Positions 34,957-44,138 of a DNA stretch of 64,000 bases are shown here, one piece after another. Position 1 is the stretch's first letter. Each line of letters starts with the position of its first letter. Source of the stretch: Flagellimonas myxillae (GTDB lineage Bacteria; Bacteroidota; Bacteroidia; Flavobacteriales; Flavobacteriaceae). Where the stretch lies: positions 1,054,001 through 1,118,000 of the forward strand of contig NZ_JAMFLY010000001.1 of assembly GCF_023502235.1 (NCBI RefSeq), in the 5' to 3' direction. The notes beneath the pieces were generated by a model, which saw only the letters and a program-made list of their open reading frames with translations, was not told the DNA's origin and did no database searches. A program made the position numbers and the translations under genes.

Positions 34957-35861
34957 TTCTTTTGGGTCTGTTCGGTATAGGTACTTTCAAAGATTTTGTC
35001 CGCGTTGGCCGCTTCAAAGCCATCCCTTCGATGTTTCCGGGAAAGCTGTTCCTTTGGAATGTTGTGGAATTCAGGCAAAGTAAGACGTTCTGCGAACTCC
35101 ACATAGCTTCCGGCAATATTCGTTTTTTCCCCTTTCGCAAATTCCGCTTGCACCATTTGGGCCACCGAACTACTTTGTTTTAATAGCCCATCCTGACTTA
35201 CCTTTACTTTACCTCCAGCAGAATTCAGTACTACCCCGATGGATTCCAAGAAGACATTGAAATTTTCCAAGGAGGAATAATCTCCGGGTAGTTCATGGAC
35301 ACTGATGGTGTAATGGTTTAGGTAATACCTATTGTAAATCACCCAGGCTGCATATTCGCTTTCTTCCAAAAGGAGATTGTAATCCTGCAAGCTTGGAAGA
35401 GACCACAATGGCTTGTGGAAAAATTTGCCTACAGCTTCAAGGTTGGCAAGGTCCAGTTCATCCACAGGGTCTACAAGTACTTGATCCGTGTATTTCTTTA
35501 TGATATCCTGGGCTTGGGTGGACAAGTCCTGAACCCGAAGTTCACTGATAAATATTCTAGGGAGTCTTTCAACTGGAGGTGCGTACCAGTAGGCATTTAA
35601 TTTCTTTTCCGGAAAATGGTAGGGTGCCATCCTTTTGTATCCATAATGGAGAAAGATTTTTTCAAACGAGGCAATGCCCAAATTGGGTACGCCCAAGGTT
35701 CTAAATGCAATATGGTCGTTAACGATACTGTCCTCGTTGGCTATAAGCTTGTTTTGGATCATTGCTGAAACAATCCTGTCCACATCGGCCACCCGATTTT
35801 TGTAGGGTGTAAAAAGCGCATCCATTATTGTGTCCAAGGGCGTTTGCTCGGTAGTAGTCAT
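34953..35861 (-). CDS. DUF1338 family 2-oxoadipate dioxygenase/decarboxylase-like protein
   Basis: A 302-residue member of the DUF1338 family (HglS/YdcJ type, VOC-like fold). Probable iron ligands are the His in NDHIAFRTLG (residue about 45), the His in LNHYTISVHELPG (about 191) and the Glu in YVEFAER (about 260). In Pseudomonas the family member HglS converts 2-oxoadipate to D-2-hydroxyglutarate in lysine breakdown; this chain is shorter than HglS, as usual in Bacteroidota, so substrate identity is inferred. It has its own consensus promoter, is divergent from a LysR gene and overlaps the end of the repressor gene by 4 bp. Confidence 0.85.
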   Translation of the reverse strand: MTTTEQTPLDTIMDALFTPYKNRVADVDRIVSAMIQNKLIANEDSIVNDHIAFRTLGVPNLGIASFEKIFLHYGYKRMAPYHFPEKKLNAYWYAPPVERLPRIFISELRVQDLSTQAQDIIKKYTDQVLVDPVDELDLANLEAVGKFFHKPLWSLPSLQDYNLLLEESEYAAWVIYNRYYLNHYTISVHELPGDYSSLENFNVFLESIGVVLNSAGGKVKVSQDGLLKQSSSVAQMVQAEFAKGEKTNIAGSYVEFAERLTLPEFHNIPKEQLSRKHRRDGFEAANADKIFESTYTEQTQKN

Positions 35862-35889
35862 AAAATGTGGTATTAAACGATTTTCAAGG

Positions 35890-35920
35890 CAAAATTAATT
35901 GTACATTTAATCGTTTACAA
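35890..35920 (-). promoter_or_regulatory. Bacteroidota-type promoter for the DUF1338 gene
   Basis: On the minus strand TTG (35920-35918), a 20-nt spacer and TAATTTTG (35897-35890). Both elements and spacing match the consensus. It lies in the 85-bp space shared with the LysR gene, where the LysR protein could act. Confidence 0.65.
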
Positions 35921-35946
35921 TAATAATTTTATCATAAATAATAAGA

Positions 35947-36831
35947 TTGACTAATCAAATTGAATTTCGTCATTTGGAATATTTCTTGGCCTTGTCCGAG
36001 GAACTCCACTTTGGAAGAGCTGCTGAACGACTGTACATCTCCCAATCTGCCCTGAGTCAACAGATACAGCGATTGGAACATCTGGTGGGACGTCCGCTAT
36101 TTGACCGAACGAATAGAAGGGTGGAACTGAATAGGGCGGGGGAGTTGTTTAAAAAAGCGGCCCAACAGGTGACACATCAATTGAGTGATTCCCTAGAAAA
36201 CTGGAAACTGGCCTTGGAAGAAATCGAGGGGGTTATCCGAATAGGTTTTGTGGGTTCTGCCATGCGGGAATTTCTACCCCCCTTGATCAAAGAGTTTAGC
36301 GAAAAGCACCCACAAACTCAATTTTCCTTGGATGAAATGAACAATCAATCCCAATTGCAAGCCTTGGAAGCCGAGCAGTTGGATGTTGGTTTTGTACGTT
36401 CCAATCAAGCCCCTCAAGGAATGAACTGTAAACCAGTGTATACTGAAAACCTTTGTATGGTGCTCCCTGAAAATCACACAATTTCTGCACAGAATTTTAA
36501 GGATATTGGTCAATTTTCGGAAGAAAAGTTTATTCTTTTCCCCAACCAACAAAGTCAGATGTACTACCAGCAGATTATCAAGTTGTGTCAACATTTTGGC
36601 TTTACACCCAGCATTTCCCATCGTTCCATTCATGGCCCTACCATTTTTAAATTGGTGGAAAGTGGTATGGGAATTTCCATTGTGCCCAAATCCTTGATGG
36701 ATGATAAAAACTATAAAATCCGCTTTATTGAATTGGATAATGTCCCTTTTACAACTTCCCTTTTTGCTGTTTGGAATCCGGAGAATGCCAAAAGTGGCCT
36801 AAAGCACTTCTTGGATTTACTTTTTGGTTAA
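35947..36831 (+). CDS. LysR-family transcriptional regulator, TTG start
   Basis: A 294-residue LysR regulator. Residues 5-65 are the winged helix-turn-helix (FRHLEYFLALSEELHFGRAAERL, then SQSALSQQIQRLE), and residues 90-290 are the periplasmic-binding-protein-like effector domain (GVIRIGFVGSAMREFLPPLI). The TTG at 35947 is the only usable start: an in-frame stop lies at 35935 and no ATG precedes the HTH. It is divergent from the DUF1338 gene with 85 bp between, the usual arrangement for a LysR regulator and its target. Confidence 0.93.
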   Translation: MTNQIEFRHLEYFLALSEELHFGRAAERLYISQSALSQQIQRLEHLVGRPLFDRTNRRVELNRAGELFKKAAQQVTHQLSDSLENWKLALEEIEGVIRIGFVGSAMREFLPPLIKEFSEKHPQTQFSLDEMNNQSQLQALEAEQLDVGFVRSNQAPQGMNCKPVYTENLCMVLPENHTISAQNFKDIGQFSEEKFILFPNQQSQMYYQQIIKLCQHFGFTPSISHRSIHGPTIFKLVESGMGISIVPKSLMDDKNYKIRFIELDNVPFTTSLFAVWNPENAKSGLKHFLDLLFG

Positions 36832-36838
36832 AGCGATT

Positions 36839-37753
36839 TCAAAAAAGAGTGTCCTTGATATTTTTAGCGAGTACAGCAGCGGCCTCAGGATGACGTCGAA
36901 ACCAAAGCTCGGGTTCAAAAATTTCGAGCTCTGCCAAGGCCAGTTGATTTTCGTTGTCCCTGAAAATATCCACACGGGCATACATGGGAAGTTCTGGAGC
37001 AGCTTGGACGGTCTTTAGCGCAAATTGGATTTCTTCCTCACTGGGTTCATAAGCCTTAACACTTCCCCCAAAATCATCCTGAACCCTAAAATCCCCTGGT
37101 TTGGCCACTTTCAAAACAGCATGGGTGTAATGACCGTTGAACACCATTAGCGAAACTTCACCTTTTTGAACAATGTTCTCCTGAAACTCTTGGAGCATTA
37201 GGGCTTCGTTCTGAATCAAGGATGCAAAAATTTCTTCATAATCCTCCATTTGATTCGATGCGATTTTATAGGTATGTCTAGCTCCACCGGAAATGCAGGG
37301 CTTTAGGACGAGGTTTGAGGAGTGGAATCCAAAAGACTCCTTTGCCAATTTGCAAACCTCCGCCAAAGAAGAGCTCGAACCCTTTTCTATAAATCGAGTC
37401 TTTGGAATATGGACCCCGGCCTTGTTCAAATCCTGAAGGTAGTGTTTGTCCATGTTCCAGTCTATCAATTTTTTGGAGTTGATAAACTGGGTTTGCAATG
37501 CAGTTCTTTCCATCCAAGAAGTAAATTCATTTACCCGGTGAATGTAGTCCCAGGTAGATCGGAACATGGCGAATTGAGTGGAGGACCAGTCAAAATTGGG
37601 ATCATCCCAAGATATTCGTGTGACTCTTAACCCCTGTTGGACAAGAGCCTCAACTACCAGTTGGTCTTCCCATACTACATTGTCCAATAATTGGGATTCC
37701 CCGTTGGAAACAAAATATCCGGGCGCAGAAATAATTACAACATCAAACTCCAT
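36839..37753 (-). CDS. ATP-grasp ligase-like protein
   Basis: A 304-residue protein of the ATP-grasp type related in outline to glutathione-synthetase-like and RimK-like enzymes. Visible parts are the N-terminal alpha/beta segment with FRSTWDYIHRVNEF, the ATP-binding lysine strand NLVLKPCISGGARHT (near 148-162), LMLQEFQENIV, and the metal-binding end ARVDIFRDNE...LAELEIFEPELWF. Such enzymes join a carboxylate to an amine through an acyl phosphate. The substrate is unknown. It lies 7 bp after the gamma-glutamyltransferase gene, hinting at gamma-glutamyl or small-peptide chemistry. Confidence 0.82.
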   Translation of the reverse strand: MEFDVVIISAPGYFVSNGESQLLDNVVWEDQLVVEALVQQGLRVTRISWDDPNFDWSSTQFAMFRSTWDYIHRVNEFTSWMERTALQTQFINSKKLIDWNMDKHYLQDLNKAGVHIPKTRFIEKGSSSSLAEVCKLAKESFGFHSSNLVLKPCISGGARHTYKIASNQMEDYEEIFASLIQNEALMLQEFQENIVQKGEVSLMVFNGHYTHAVLKVAKPGDFRVQDDFGGSVKAYEPSEEEIQFALKTVQAAPELPMYARVDIFRDNENQLALAELEIFEPELWFRRHPEAAAVLAKNIKDTLF

Positions 37754-37760
37754 AGTTTAC

Positions 37761-39443
37761 TTAGAATCCCACTGCAGTATCATCACCTCGTCTATCGGCA
37801 CCACCTTCCAATTTTCCATCGGGAAGCACCCGGATGGCATCTACTTTTCCCATAATGGGAGTTCTTTCTTCGTTGATTTTGTACCCTTTGGATTTAAGTT
37901 CCTCAATGAGTTCTTTTGAAAATCCGTCCGGCTCAAAAACCACATAATCTGGAAGCCATTGATGATGGAATCGCGGAGCGTTAACTGCCTCTTGCATACT
38001 TAAATTAAACTCATGGACATTTAAAATGGTTTGGGCGACGGCTGTAATTATGGTAGATCCTCCTGGTGTGCCCACAACGAGGTATAAATGGCCATCCTTT
38101 TCCACAATTGTCGGGGTCATGCTGCTCAACATTCGTTTTTCAGGGGCGATGCTATTAGCCTCGGCACCAATCAATCCAAACATATTGGGAACCCCTGGTT
38201 TGGAGCTAAAATCGTCCATTTCATTGTTAAGAAAGAAGCCCAATTCCTCTGAATAGAGCTTAGAACCGAATCCCCCATTTAAGGTGGTCGTTGCCGAAAT
38301 GGCATTGCCTTGTGCATCCACGATGGAGTAATGGGTGGTTTCCGAACTCTCAACGATTTCAACCTCCCCATGGCCAACGGCTGAGGAGAGCGTAGCATTA
38401 TCAAAAGAAAAATCCTTCATCCGGTTTTGTAGATAGGTATCGTCCAAAAGCACACCCAACGGAATGTCAACGAAGTCGGGATCACCTAAAAAGTAATTTC
38501 GGTCGGCATACGCCCTTCGGGCGGCTTCGGTAAACAGCTGTATGGGTCTTGCGGTGTTATGATCATATTTTCCGATGTTATGGGGTTCGATCATCTTAAA
38601 TATCTGATTGATGGTCACCCCGCCACTACTAGGAGGGCTCATGGAAATCATGCGCAAGTCCTTGTAGTTGAACACCACGGGATCTCTCCATTTGGCTTCA
38701 TAGCGTTCAAGGTCTTCCACAGTAACAAAGCCACCCTGTTCCTGGATGAAACTTGCCAACTTTTCAGCGACCTCTCCTTTATAAAAACCATCTTTCCCTT
38801 TTTCCTTAATTGCGGTCAAGGTCTTGGCCAACATCGGGTATTTTATGGTATCCCCAGCTTTAAAGGCTTGGGCAAACTTGGTACTGTCCCCGTTCACTTC
38901 AACAAAACGATCATGGTAACTTTCAATGCGTTTCGCCTGCTTTTCCGTAACCACGACTCCCCGCTCTGCTAGAGCAATTACAGGCTCTATCAATTCAGAA
39001 AAGGGCAGTGATCCAAACTTTTCATGTACCTCAAAAACACCGGCTACGGTTCCTGGAACACCTACTGCTGTTGCACCTACAGTGCTCATGTTTGGGATTA
39101 CGTTACCAAGGGAATCCAAGTACATATCCTTATGTGCGGCCAAAGGCGCTTTTTCACGATAGTCCAAGCCGCCAATTTCTCCATTGTTTTTTCGATAGAC
39201 GATAAATCCGCCTCCCCCAATGTTTCCGGCAAACGGATATGCTACGGCCAATGCGAGTTCTGTGGCCACCATGGCATCGAAGGCGTTACCACCTTTTCGC
39301 ATAACCTCGGAACCAATTTTGGAAGCTTCTTCCCGAGCGGAGACCACCATGGCTTTTTCGGTTACCAATCCGGTTGGAGCAGCAGGTTGTTGTTTGCATT
39401 GAATAAAAAGTAAGAGCGGGATAGCAAGTATCAGTCTTCGCAT
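37761..39443 (-). CDS. ggt: Gamma-glutamyltransferase, lipoprotein form
   Basis: A 560-residue N-terminal-nucleophile hydrolase. The signal ends in a lipobox-like LLFIQC with Cys16. The large subunit shows GGNAFDAMVA, GGGGFIVYR and LDYREKAP. The autoproteolysis point lies before Thr369 in SETTHYSIVD, which becomes the catalytic residue, and the lid/small-subunit blocks NEMDDFS and MLSSMTPTI follow. It hydrolyses or transfers the gamma-glutamyl group of glutathione and similar peptides in the periplasm. It overlaps acpH by 13 bp and is followed 7 bp later by an ATP-grasp gene. Confidence 0.93.
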   Translation of the reverse strand: MRRLILAIPLLLFIQCKQQPAAPTGLVTEKAMVVSAREEASKIGSEVMRKGGNAFDAMVATELALAVAYPFAGNIGGGGFIVYRKNNGEIGGLDYREKAPLAAHKDMYLDSLGNVIPNMSTVGATAVGVPGTVAGVFEVHEKFGSLPFSELIEPVIALAERGVVVTEKQAKRIESYHDRFVEVNGDSTKFAQAFKAGDTIKYPMLAKTLTAIKEKGKDGFYKGEVAEKLASFIQEQGGFVTVEDLERYEAKWRDPVVFNYKDLRMISMSPPSSGGVTINQIFKMIEPHNIGKYDHNTARPIQLFTEAARRAYADRNYFLGDPDFVDIPLGVLLDDTYLQNRMKDFSFDNATLSSAVGHGEVEIVESSETTHYSIVDAQGNAISATTTLNGGFGSKLYSEELGFFLNNEMDDFSSKPGVPNMFGLIGAEANSIAPEKRMLSSMTPTIVEKDGHLYLVVGTPGGSTIITAVAQTILNVHEFNLSMQEAVNAPRFHHQWLPDYVVFEPDGFSKELIEELKSKGYKINEERTPIMGKVDAIRVLPDGKLEGGADRRGDDTAVGF

Positions 39444-40024
39444 AGGGTTTTAAATTTATGTCGGGAAAAGGTAATCAATTCTTCAAAAAACTGAGTAAAC
39501 TCATTTTCAAAGGCCCCGTAATGTACCTCCAGGTCCAAAATGGCAAAATTCATCCGCGATTTGTTATTGGTCCTGCGGTTCATCCCGTCCAAAACTTGGG
39601 AAATACCCTTCAGGTCAGCATAGCTGAGCAGCCAATTGTTTGTGACCATATACGGCATCATTCGTTGTGTTGCCAAGGGAAGTAGTGCATAGTTTTCCTC
39701 CAATAGGTCATAGAAGTTATCCACATAGTCTTCCAAGGGCACATCCGAATAGGTAGCCCAATTTTTAGCCAAAAAATGATCGTAGAAGATATCCACGATC
39801 ACCCTGCTGTAATGGCTGTAGTTTTTATGCAGTCTTTTACTGCTTTGCTTTGCAATGGGATGGGCATCCGTAAAGGTGTCTATTTCTCGGTGCAATACAA
39901 TTCCTTTTTGAATGCGCTCCGGGAAATGCTTGAACTTATTCCCACGAATGTGATCGGCAAAGAAGTTTCCCAAGGTTATCTGGGGATCATCGAACGATAG
40001 ATATATATGGGCCAAAAAGTTCAC
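39431..40024 (-). CDS. Acyl carrier protein phosphodiesterase (AcpH type), GTG start
   Basis: A 197-residue HD-like protein of the AcpH family: it opens MNFLAHIYLS, then GNFFADHIRG, GIVLHREIDTFTDAHP and VDIFYDHFLAKNW, which supply the metal-binding His and Asp residues. AcpH removes the phosphopantetheine arm from acyl carrier protein, regenerating apo-ACP. The start is GTG at 40024, which gives the standard family beginning. It overlaps the gamma-glutamyltransferase gene by 13 bp and is divergent from glmM. Confidence 0.85.
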   Translation of the reverse strand: MNFLAHIYLSFDDPQITLGNFFADHIRGNKFKHFPERIQKGIVLHREIDTFTDAHPIAKQSSKRLHKNYSHYSRVIVDIFYDHFLAKNWATYSDVPLEDYVDNFYDLLEENYALLPLATQRMMPYMVTNNWLLSYADLKGISQVLDGMNRRTNNKSRMNFAILDLEVHYGAFENEFTQFFEELITFSRHKFKTLCED

Positions 40025-40069
40025 GAACGAAATTTACAAATTCGAAACACGGAATCTGGGATAGCCGTT

Positions 40070-40077
40070 TATATTTG
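40070..40077 (+). promoter_or_regulatory. -7 promoter element for glmM
   Basis: TATATTTG, an exact TAnnTTTG match, 19 bp before the ATG at 40097. It fixes the start of glmM downstream of the open frame that begins at 40007. The -33 region is not clear. Confidence 0.5.
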
Positions 40078-40096
40078 CAAAAACTTTTTTAACAAT

Positions 40097-41488
40097 ATGA
40101 CGCTCATCAAATCAATTTCAGGAATACGAGGAACCATAGGAGGATCTACGAACGATAATTTAACCCCAATCGATGCGGTCAAGTTCGCAGCAGCATACGG
40201 GACCTGGTTAAAGTCCTATTCTGGAAAGGAGCAGTTAACGGTCGTGATAGGTAGGGACGCACGTTTATCTGGGGATATGATCCAGAATTTAGTGGTTTCC
40301 ACCCTTGTGGGACTTGGAATTGATGTCACCGATTTAGGTTTATCCACGACACCTACAGTGGAAATCGCGGTACCTCTTGAAAAGGCCGATGGTGGAATTA
40401 TCCTTACCGCAAGTCACAACCCGAAACAGTGGAATGCCTTGAAGCTGTTGAACGAAAGGGGCGAATTCTTGGATGCCAAGCAAGGTGCCATAATTTTGGA
40501 ATTGGCGGAAAAAGAAGATTTTGATTTTGCACAAGTGGATGATTTGGGAACCGTTACCAAAAATGATTCGTACATCGATATTCATATCGATGAGGTCCTA
40601 AACCTGTCCTTGGTGGATAAAGAGGTCATAAAAAAAGGTGGCTTTAAAGTAGTTGTAGACGGGGTGAACTCCACAGGTGGTATTGCCATTCCAATATTAC
40701 TTGAAGAGTTGGGCGTTGAAGTCATAAAATTATACTGTGATCCCACGGGCCATTTTCCACATAACCCCGAGCCTTTAAAAGAGCATTTGGGAGATATCTG
40801 CGACCTCGTGGTCAAGGAGAAAGCCGATTTTGGTATCGTGGTGGACCCAGATGTGGACCGCTTGGCCTTTATTAGCAATGATGGGGAGATGTTTGGGGAG
40901 GAATATACCTTGGTAGCCTGTGCCGATTATGTACTTGGAAAGACCAAAGGCAACACAGTTTCCAACTTATCCTCTACGAGAGCACTTCGAGACATTACCG
41001 AAAAACATGGTGGCACTTATGAAGCTGCAGCAGTGGGGGAGGTAAACGTGGTTACCAAAATGAAGGCCAACAATGCCATTATTGGCGGAGAAGGCAACGG
41101 GGGAATTATTTATCCTGAAAGTCATTTTGGCAGGGATGCCCTTGTGGGTACAGCCTTGTTCTTGATGCTAATGTCCGAGCGAGGTGGTACGGTAGCAGAA
41201 TTGCGAGCTAGCTATCCCAGCTATTTCATGAGCAAAAAGAAGATCCAATTGACACCAGAACTTGATGTTGATGCCTTATTAACCGCCATGCACGACAAGT
41301 ACAAAGACGAGGAAGTCTCCACTGTGGATGGTGTTAAAATCGACTTTGCAGAGAATTGGGTACACCTGCGAAAGTCCAATACGGAACCTATTATCCGAAT
41401 CTATACGGAGGCCAAGTCCCAAGCCGATGCCGATGGCCTGGCGGATAGGATTATTGCGGAAATTAAAGAAGTTGCTGGGTTGGCCTAA
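40097..41488 (+). CDS. glmM: Phosphoglucosamine mutase (GlmM type)
   Basis: A 463-residue alpha-D-phosphohexomutase. It starts MTLIKSISGIRGTIGG; the phosphoserine is Ser106 in TASHNP, the metal loop is DPDVDRLAF, the sugar-binding loop GEGNGG and the phosphate-binding end RKSNTEPIIRIYTEA. It interconverts glucosamine 6- and 1-phosphate for UDP-GlcNAc, hence for peptidoglycan and lipid A. The start at 40097 is preferred over the upstream frame extension, which would overlap acpH and the promoter. Substrate preference for glucosamine rather than mannose phosphate is by family resemblance. Confidence 0.88.
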   Translation: MTLIKSISGIRGTIGGSTNDNLTPIDAVKFAAAYGTWLKSYSGKEQLTVVIGRDARLSGDMIQNLVVSTLVGLGIDVTDLGLSTTPTVEIAVPLEKADGGIILTASHNPKQWNALKLLNERGEFLDAKQGAIILELAEKEDFDFAQVDDLGTVTKNDSYIDIHIDEVLNLSLVDKEVIKKGGFKVVVDGVNSTGGIAIPILLEELGVEVIKLYCDPTGHFPHNPEPLKEHLGDICDLVVKEKADFGIVVDPDVDRLAFISNDGEMFGEEYTLVACADYVLGKTKGNTVSNLSSTRALRDITEKHGGTYEAAAVGEVNVVTKMKANNAIIGGEGNGGIIYPESHFGRDALVGTALFLMLMSERGGTVAELRASYPSYFMSKKKIQLTPELDVDALLTAMHDKYKDEEVSTVDGVKIDFAENWVHLRKSNTEPIIRIYTEAKSQADADGLADRIIAEIKEVAGLA

Positions 41489-42024
41489 GAAGGCCCATCC
41501 AGCTCGTACAAGACTTTATGTTTGCTGAAATCGGAGTCGGAGATGTCGGCCTTTTTGTCGGAGTCCAACCAAATTCTCCAACCATCGTTCTCTAATTTCA
41601 AGCCAACGTTGAAGTATCCATATCCGCGCACTACCATTTCCTCACCATCCTTACCAAGGGAGCTAAAACGATAATATCCGGTTTGGTAGGCCATTTCCTC
41701 GCTTTCATCAATTGCGGTGGATTCAATGGCAAAGGCGATGGCTACTTTACCGCCGCGGTCTTTTACAATTTCCAGGAATTGGCCAAAATACTCCAGATAG
41801 CTTTCTCCCGATTTAATTTCATTTTCATCAATCGTGACCCGAACAATTTCTTGGGAATGAACAGATTTTAGCTTGTTGGGATTTAGTTCAATATATGATT
41901 CCATAAAAGGAACCCAGACATCTTTCTTTATGGCGGCGATGACTTCATCGGAAACCGCGATCTTTTTTTGCCCAAATGAAAAGGTAACACAGAGCAATAA
42001 TAGGGTAGGGATTAACTGTTTCAT
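41485..42024 (-). CDS. Exported protein of unknown function, NTF2/SnoaL-like pattern
   Basis: A 179-residue protein with a signal peptide (MKQLIPTLLLLCVTFSFGQ). The mature part begins with a helix-rich segment (IAAIKKDVWVPFMESYIELN, then LKSVHSQEIVRV), followed by curved-sheet-like strands ending in NDGWRIWLDSDK; this order resembles the SnoaL/NTF2-like fold. No catalytic residue can be assigned. Its stop codon overlaps that of glmM (convergent, 4 bp). Confidence 0.75.
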   Translation of the reverse strand: MKQLIPTLLLLCVTFSFGQKKIAVSDEVIAAIKKDVWVPFMESYIELNPNKLKSVHSQEIVRVTIDENEIKSGESYLEYFGQFLEIVKDRGGKVAIAFAIESTAIDESEEMAYQTGYYRFSSLGKDGEEMVVRGYGYFNVGLKLENDGWRIWLDSDKKADISDSDFSKHKVLYELDGPS

Positions 42025-42098
42025 TTTTTGGTTTTTGAATTAGGTTCAATTTAGCAAACAAAACAGGGACCTTCCAAACTTTAGGAAAATTTTAAACC

Positions 42099-43082
42099 CT
42101 AGGTTTTTTCGAGATAGGCATTCCGAACTACCTTGGCGGTTTTGTGTTCTCCTGTATGGCTCCAACCAGGTGGCATGACCAAGTACAGGAATTTGTTGGC
42201 CAAGCCAGGTGCCTTAGCGACATCTTTTGCAAGGGCAACGATTTCACCAAAATATACATCTATAAAACTGCCCGAATCCATTTCGCGGGTGATTCCATAC
42301 TCTATCGCGACACTTTTTTGCTCCTCTTGATAGGTGCCAAAGACCCTATCCCAAATATTGAGAAGGTTACAAAAATTGGTGTCCATATACAGCGGATTTC
42401 GGGCATGATGTACTCTATGGTGGGAAGGAGTGAGCATCAATTTGTTCAGAAAACCGAATCGGGCGTCCTTGATTATGTTTTCCCCAATATGGATAAATGC
42501 ACCGTAAGTGCCATCAATAAACATCACGGTAAACAACATTTCGGGCTGCACCCCGAGAAGGATACACACAGTGGTTCGTATGGTATCTGCATAAGGTGCT
42601 TCCAGGAAAAAATGGGCATGGGTTACACTTAGGTTCATTTCCTCCGGAGCATGATGGGTAGAGTGCAAACACCAAAAGAGCCGTACTTTATGTCCAAGGT
42701 AATGATAGATAAAATGACCAAATTCCCACACGATATAGGCGTACACAAACCAATACCAAGTGTTTCCGGCCTTAAATGGGGCATATTGGCTGAATAGACC
42801 AATGCAAAAGGCAACCATGGCAATCGAAATAAATCTCCCTACGAACCGATTAAAGATATAAATGAGGAAATTTACTTTATACACCTTGATCTGCGGCTTT
42901 TTATAGATTAAGCCCACGACCAATTCCAACAATAACAGCAATGGAATTATGGGGTAAATCAAGGATGCAATGCCGTCATAGGTCCTAAATGCACTATAAT
43001 CCCCGGTTTTCAGAATTTCCAGAACCTGGGTAATTCCCAGAAAACCAAGAACCTCTTCGAATAGTATTGATAAAATTTCCAT
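42099..43082 (-). CDS. Sterol desaturase/fatty acid hydroxylase family protein
   Basis: A 327-residue integral membrane di-iron enzyme. Histidine boxes are HFIYH (H123, H127), HSTHH (H140, H143, H144) and HHRVHH (H221, H222, H225, H226), with transmembrane helices before and between them (about 38-60 and 80-100). Members hydroxylate or desaturate membrane lipids, carotenoids or ether lipids; the substrate here is unknown. It lies on the same strand as the acyltransferase gene, with a 105-bp gap that holds nothing recognisable. Confidence 0.9.
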   Translation of the reverse strand: MEILSILFEEVLGFLGITQVLEILKTGDYSAFRTYDGIASLIYPIIPLLLLLELVVGLIYKKPQIKVYKVNFLIYIFNRFVGRFISIAMVAFCIGLFSQYAPFKAGNTWYWFVYAYIVWEFGHFIYHYLGHKVRLFWCLHSTHHAPEEMNLSVTHAHFFLEAPYADTIRTTVCILLGVQPEMLFTVMFIDGTYGAFIHIGENIIKDARFGFLNKLMLTPSHHRVHHARNPLYMDTNFCNLLNIWDRVFGTYQEEQKSVAIEYGITREMDSGSFIDVYFGEIVALAKDVAKAPGLANKFLYLVMPPGWSHTGEHKTAKVVRNAYLEKT

Positions 43083-43187
43083 ATCCGAAGTATATGGATT
43101 TAGAGTCGTATCCCCATGAAATTTAGACCAATAACTTTTGGGGACTTATCAATGAATGGTTTACTCCATTCGACCCTAGACGGGTTC

Positions 43188-44084
43188 CTATGTATTTTGG
43201 AATACAGCTGGGACCTTATTCCTGTGCTTCCACCTTTTGTGGGTCCAGAAATAATATTCTGGGGCTTCATGGATGGAGGCCTCCACTTCAGCGAGGAAGG
43301 CTTTTGTTAAGCTAAACTCTTCCAGCGCTCCTGGATGCTCTGAAAGCAGCTTAAAAGAGCCTTGGTAATGCCCTCTTTTTAGCTTTTTAACCTGGAGATA
43401 AACAGCAGGGAGTTCCAATTTTTTACAAAGGAGCTCGGCTCCTGTATGCGCGGGTACGGTGATTCCCATAAAAGGTGTCCAGAGATGTGTTTTTTTAACC
43501 ATTGGGGACTGGTCACTAAGGATTCCGTACATACTCAACTGGCCCATTTTCTTGTTTTTGGCCACAATTTCCTTGGTAGCCTTGGTGGAAATGAGGGTGG
43601 TACCGAATTTTTGTCGAATGTCCCGAATTAACTTGTCGAAATACTTGTTTCCAATTTTTTGATAGATGGCATACCCCTTGGAGGCAATATGTTTGTCCAG
43701 GGCAATCACCCATTCCCAGCTGGCGTAATGGGGGAACATGAGCATTACGCTTTTGTTTTTTTCCTCCAGTTGGTGTAGTACCTCAATATTGGTAAATACA
43801 AACCGTTTCTGAAGTTCCGCATTGGAAATGCCCATGGTTTTGATCATCTCCAAAAACATATCGCAAAGGTGCCGATAGAATTTCTTTTCAATCTGTTTTC
43901 GCTCTTGTACTGACTTATCTGGAAATACCAGTTCCAGGTTGCTTCGCACCACTTTTTTTCGATATCCAATGAGACGGTACAATACTAGGTACACCCCGTC
44001 GGAAATGAGATAAAGCAATGTAAAGGGAAGTCTGGAAACCAGCCAGAGCAGGGGGTAAACAAGTATAAAAACAACCAGCTGCAT
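43188..44084 (-). CDS. Lipid A biosynthesis acyltransferase-like protein (LpxL/HtrB family)
   Basis: A 298-residue membrane-anchored acyltransferase. An N-terminal hydrophobic segment covers residues 2-36. The catalytic dyad HYASWE (His119, Glu124) matches HxxxxE of LpxL/LpxM. LSDQSP and an H/W-rich end (EYYFWTHKRWKHR) are also typical. It adds a secondary acyl chain to lipid A at the inner membrane. It begins a minus-strand group with the hydroxylase gene, which raises the possibility that the hydroxylase acts on a membrane lipid. Confidence 0.9.
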   Translation of the reverse strand: MQLVVFILVYPLLWLVSRLPFTLLYLISDGVYLVLYRLIGYRKKVVRSNLELVFPDKSVQERKQIEKKFYRHLCDMFLEMIKTMGISNAELQKRFVFTNIEVLHQLEEKNKSVMLMFPHYASWEWVIALDKHIASKGYAIYQKIGNKYFDKLIRDIRQKFGTTLISTKATKEIVAKNKKMGQLSMYGILSDQSPMVKKTHLWTPFMGITVPAHTGAELLCKKLELPAVYLQVKKLKRGHYQGSFKLLSEHPGALEEFSLTKAFLAEVEASIHEAPEYYFWTHKRWKHRNKVPAVFQNT

Positions 44085-44100
44085 ACGTAATTCTTGTGGG

Positions 44101-44120
44101 CAAATTTATAACTATATTTG
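44101..44120. promoter_or_regulatory. Back-to-back promoters of the acyltransferase and rhomboid genes
   Basis: A leftward -7 (TAAATTTG, 44108-44101) and a rightward -7 (TATATTTG, 44113-44120) lie 4 bp apart. Each has a TTG 16 nt upstream (leftward at 44127-44125, rightward at 44094-44096), so the arrangement is nearly symmetric. Only one polymerase could bind at a time. Confidence 0.45.
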
Positions 44121-44138
44121 AATCCAAACCTTTTGTCC

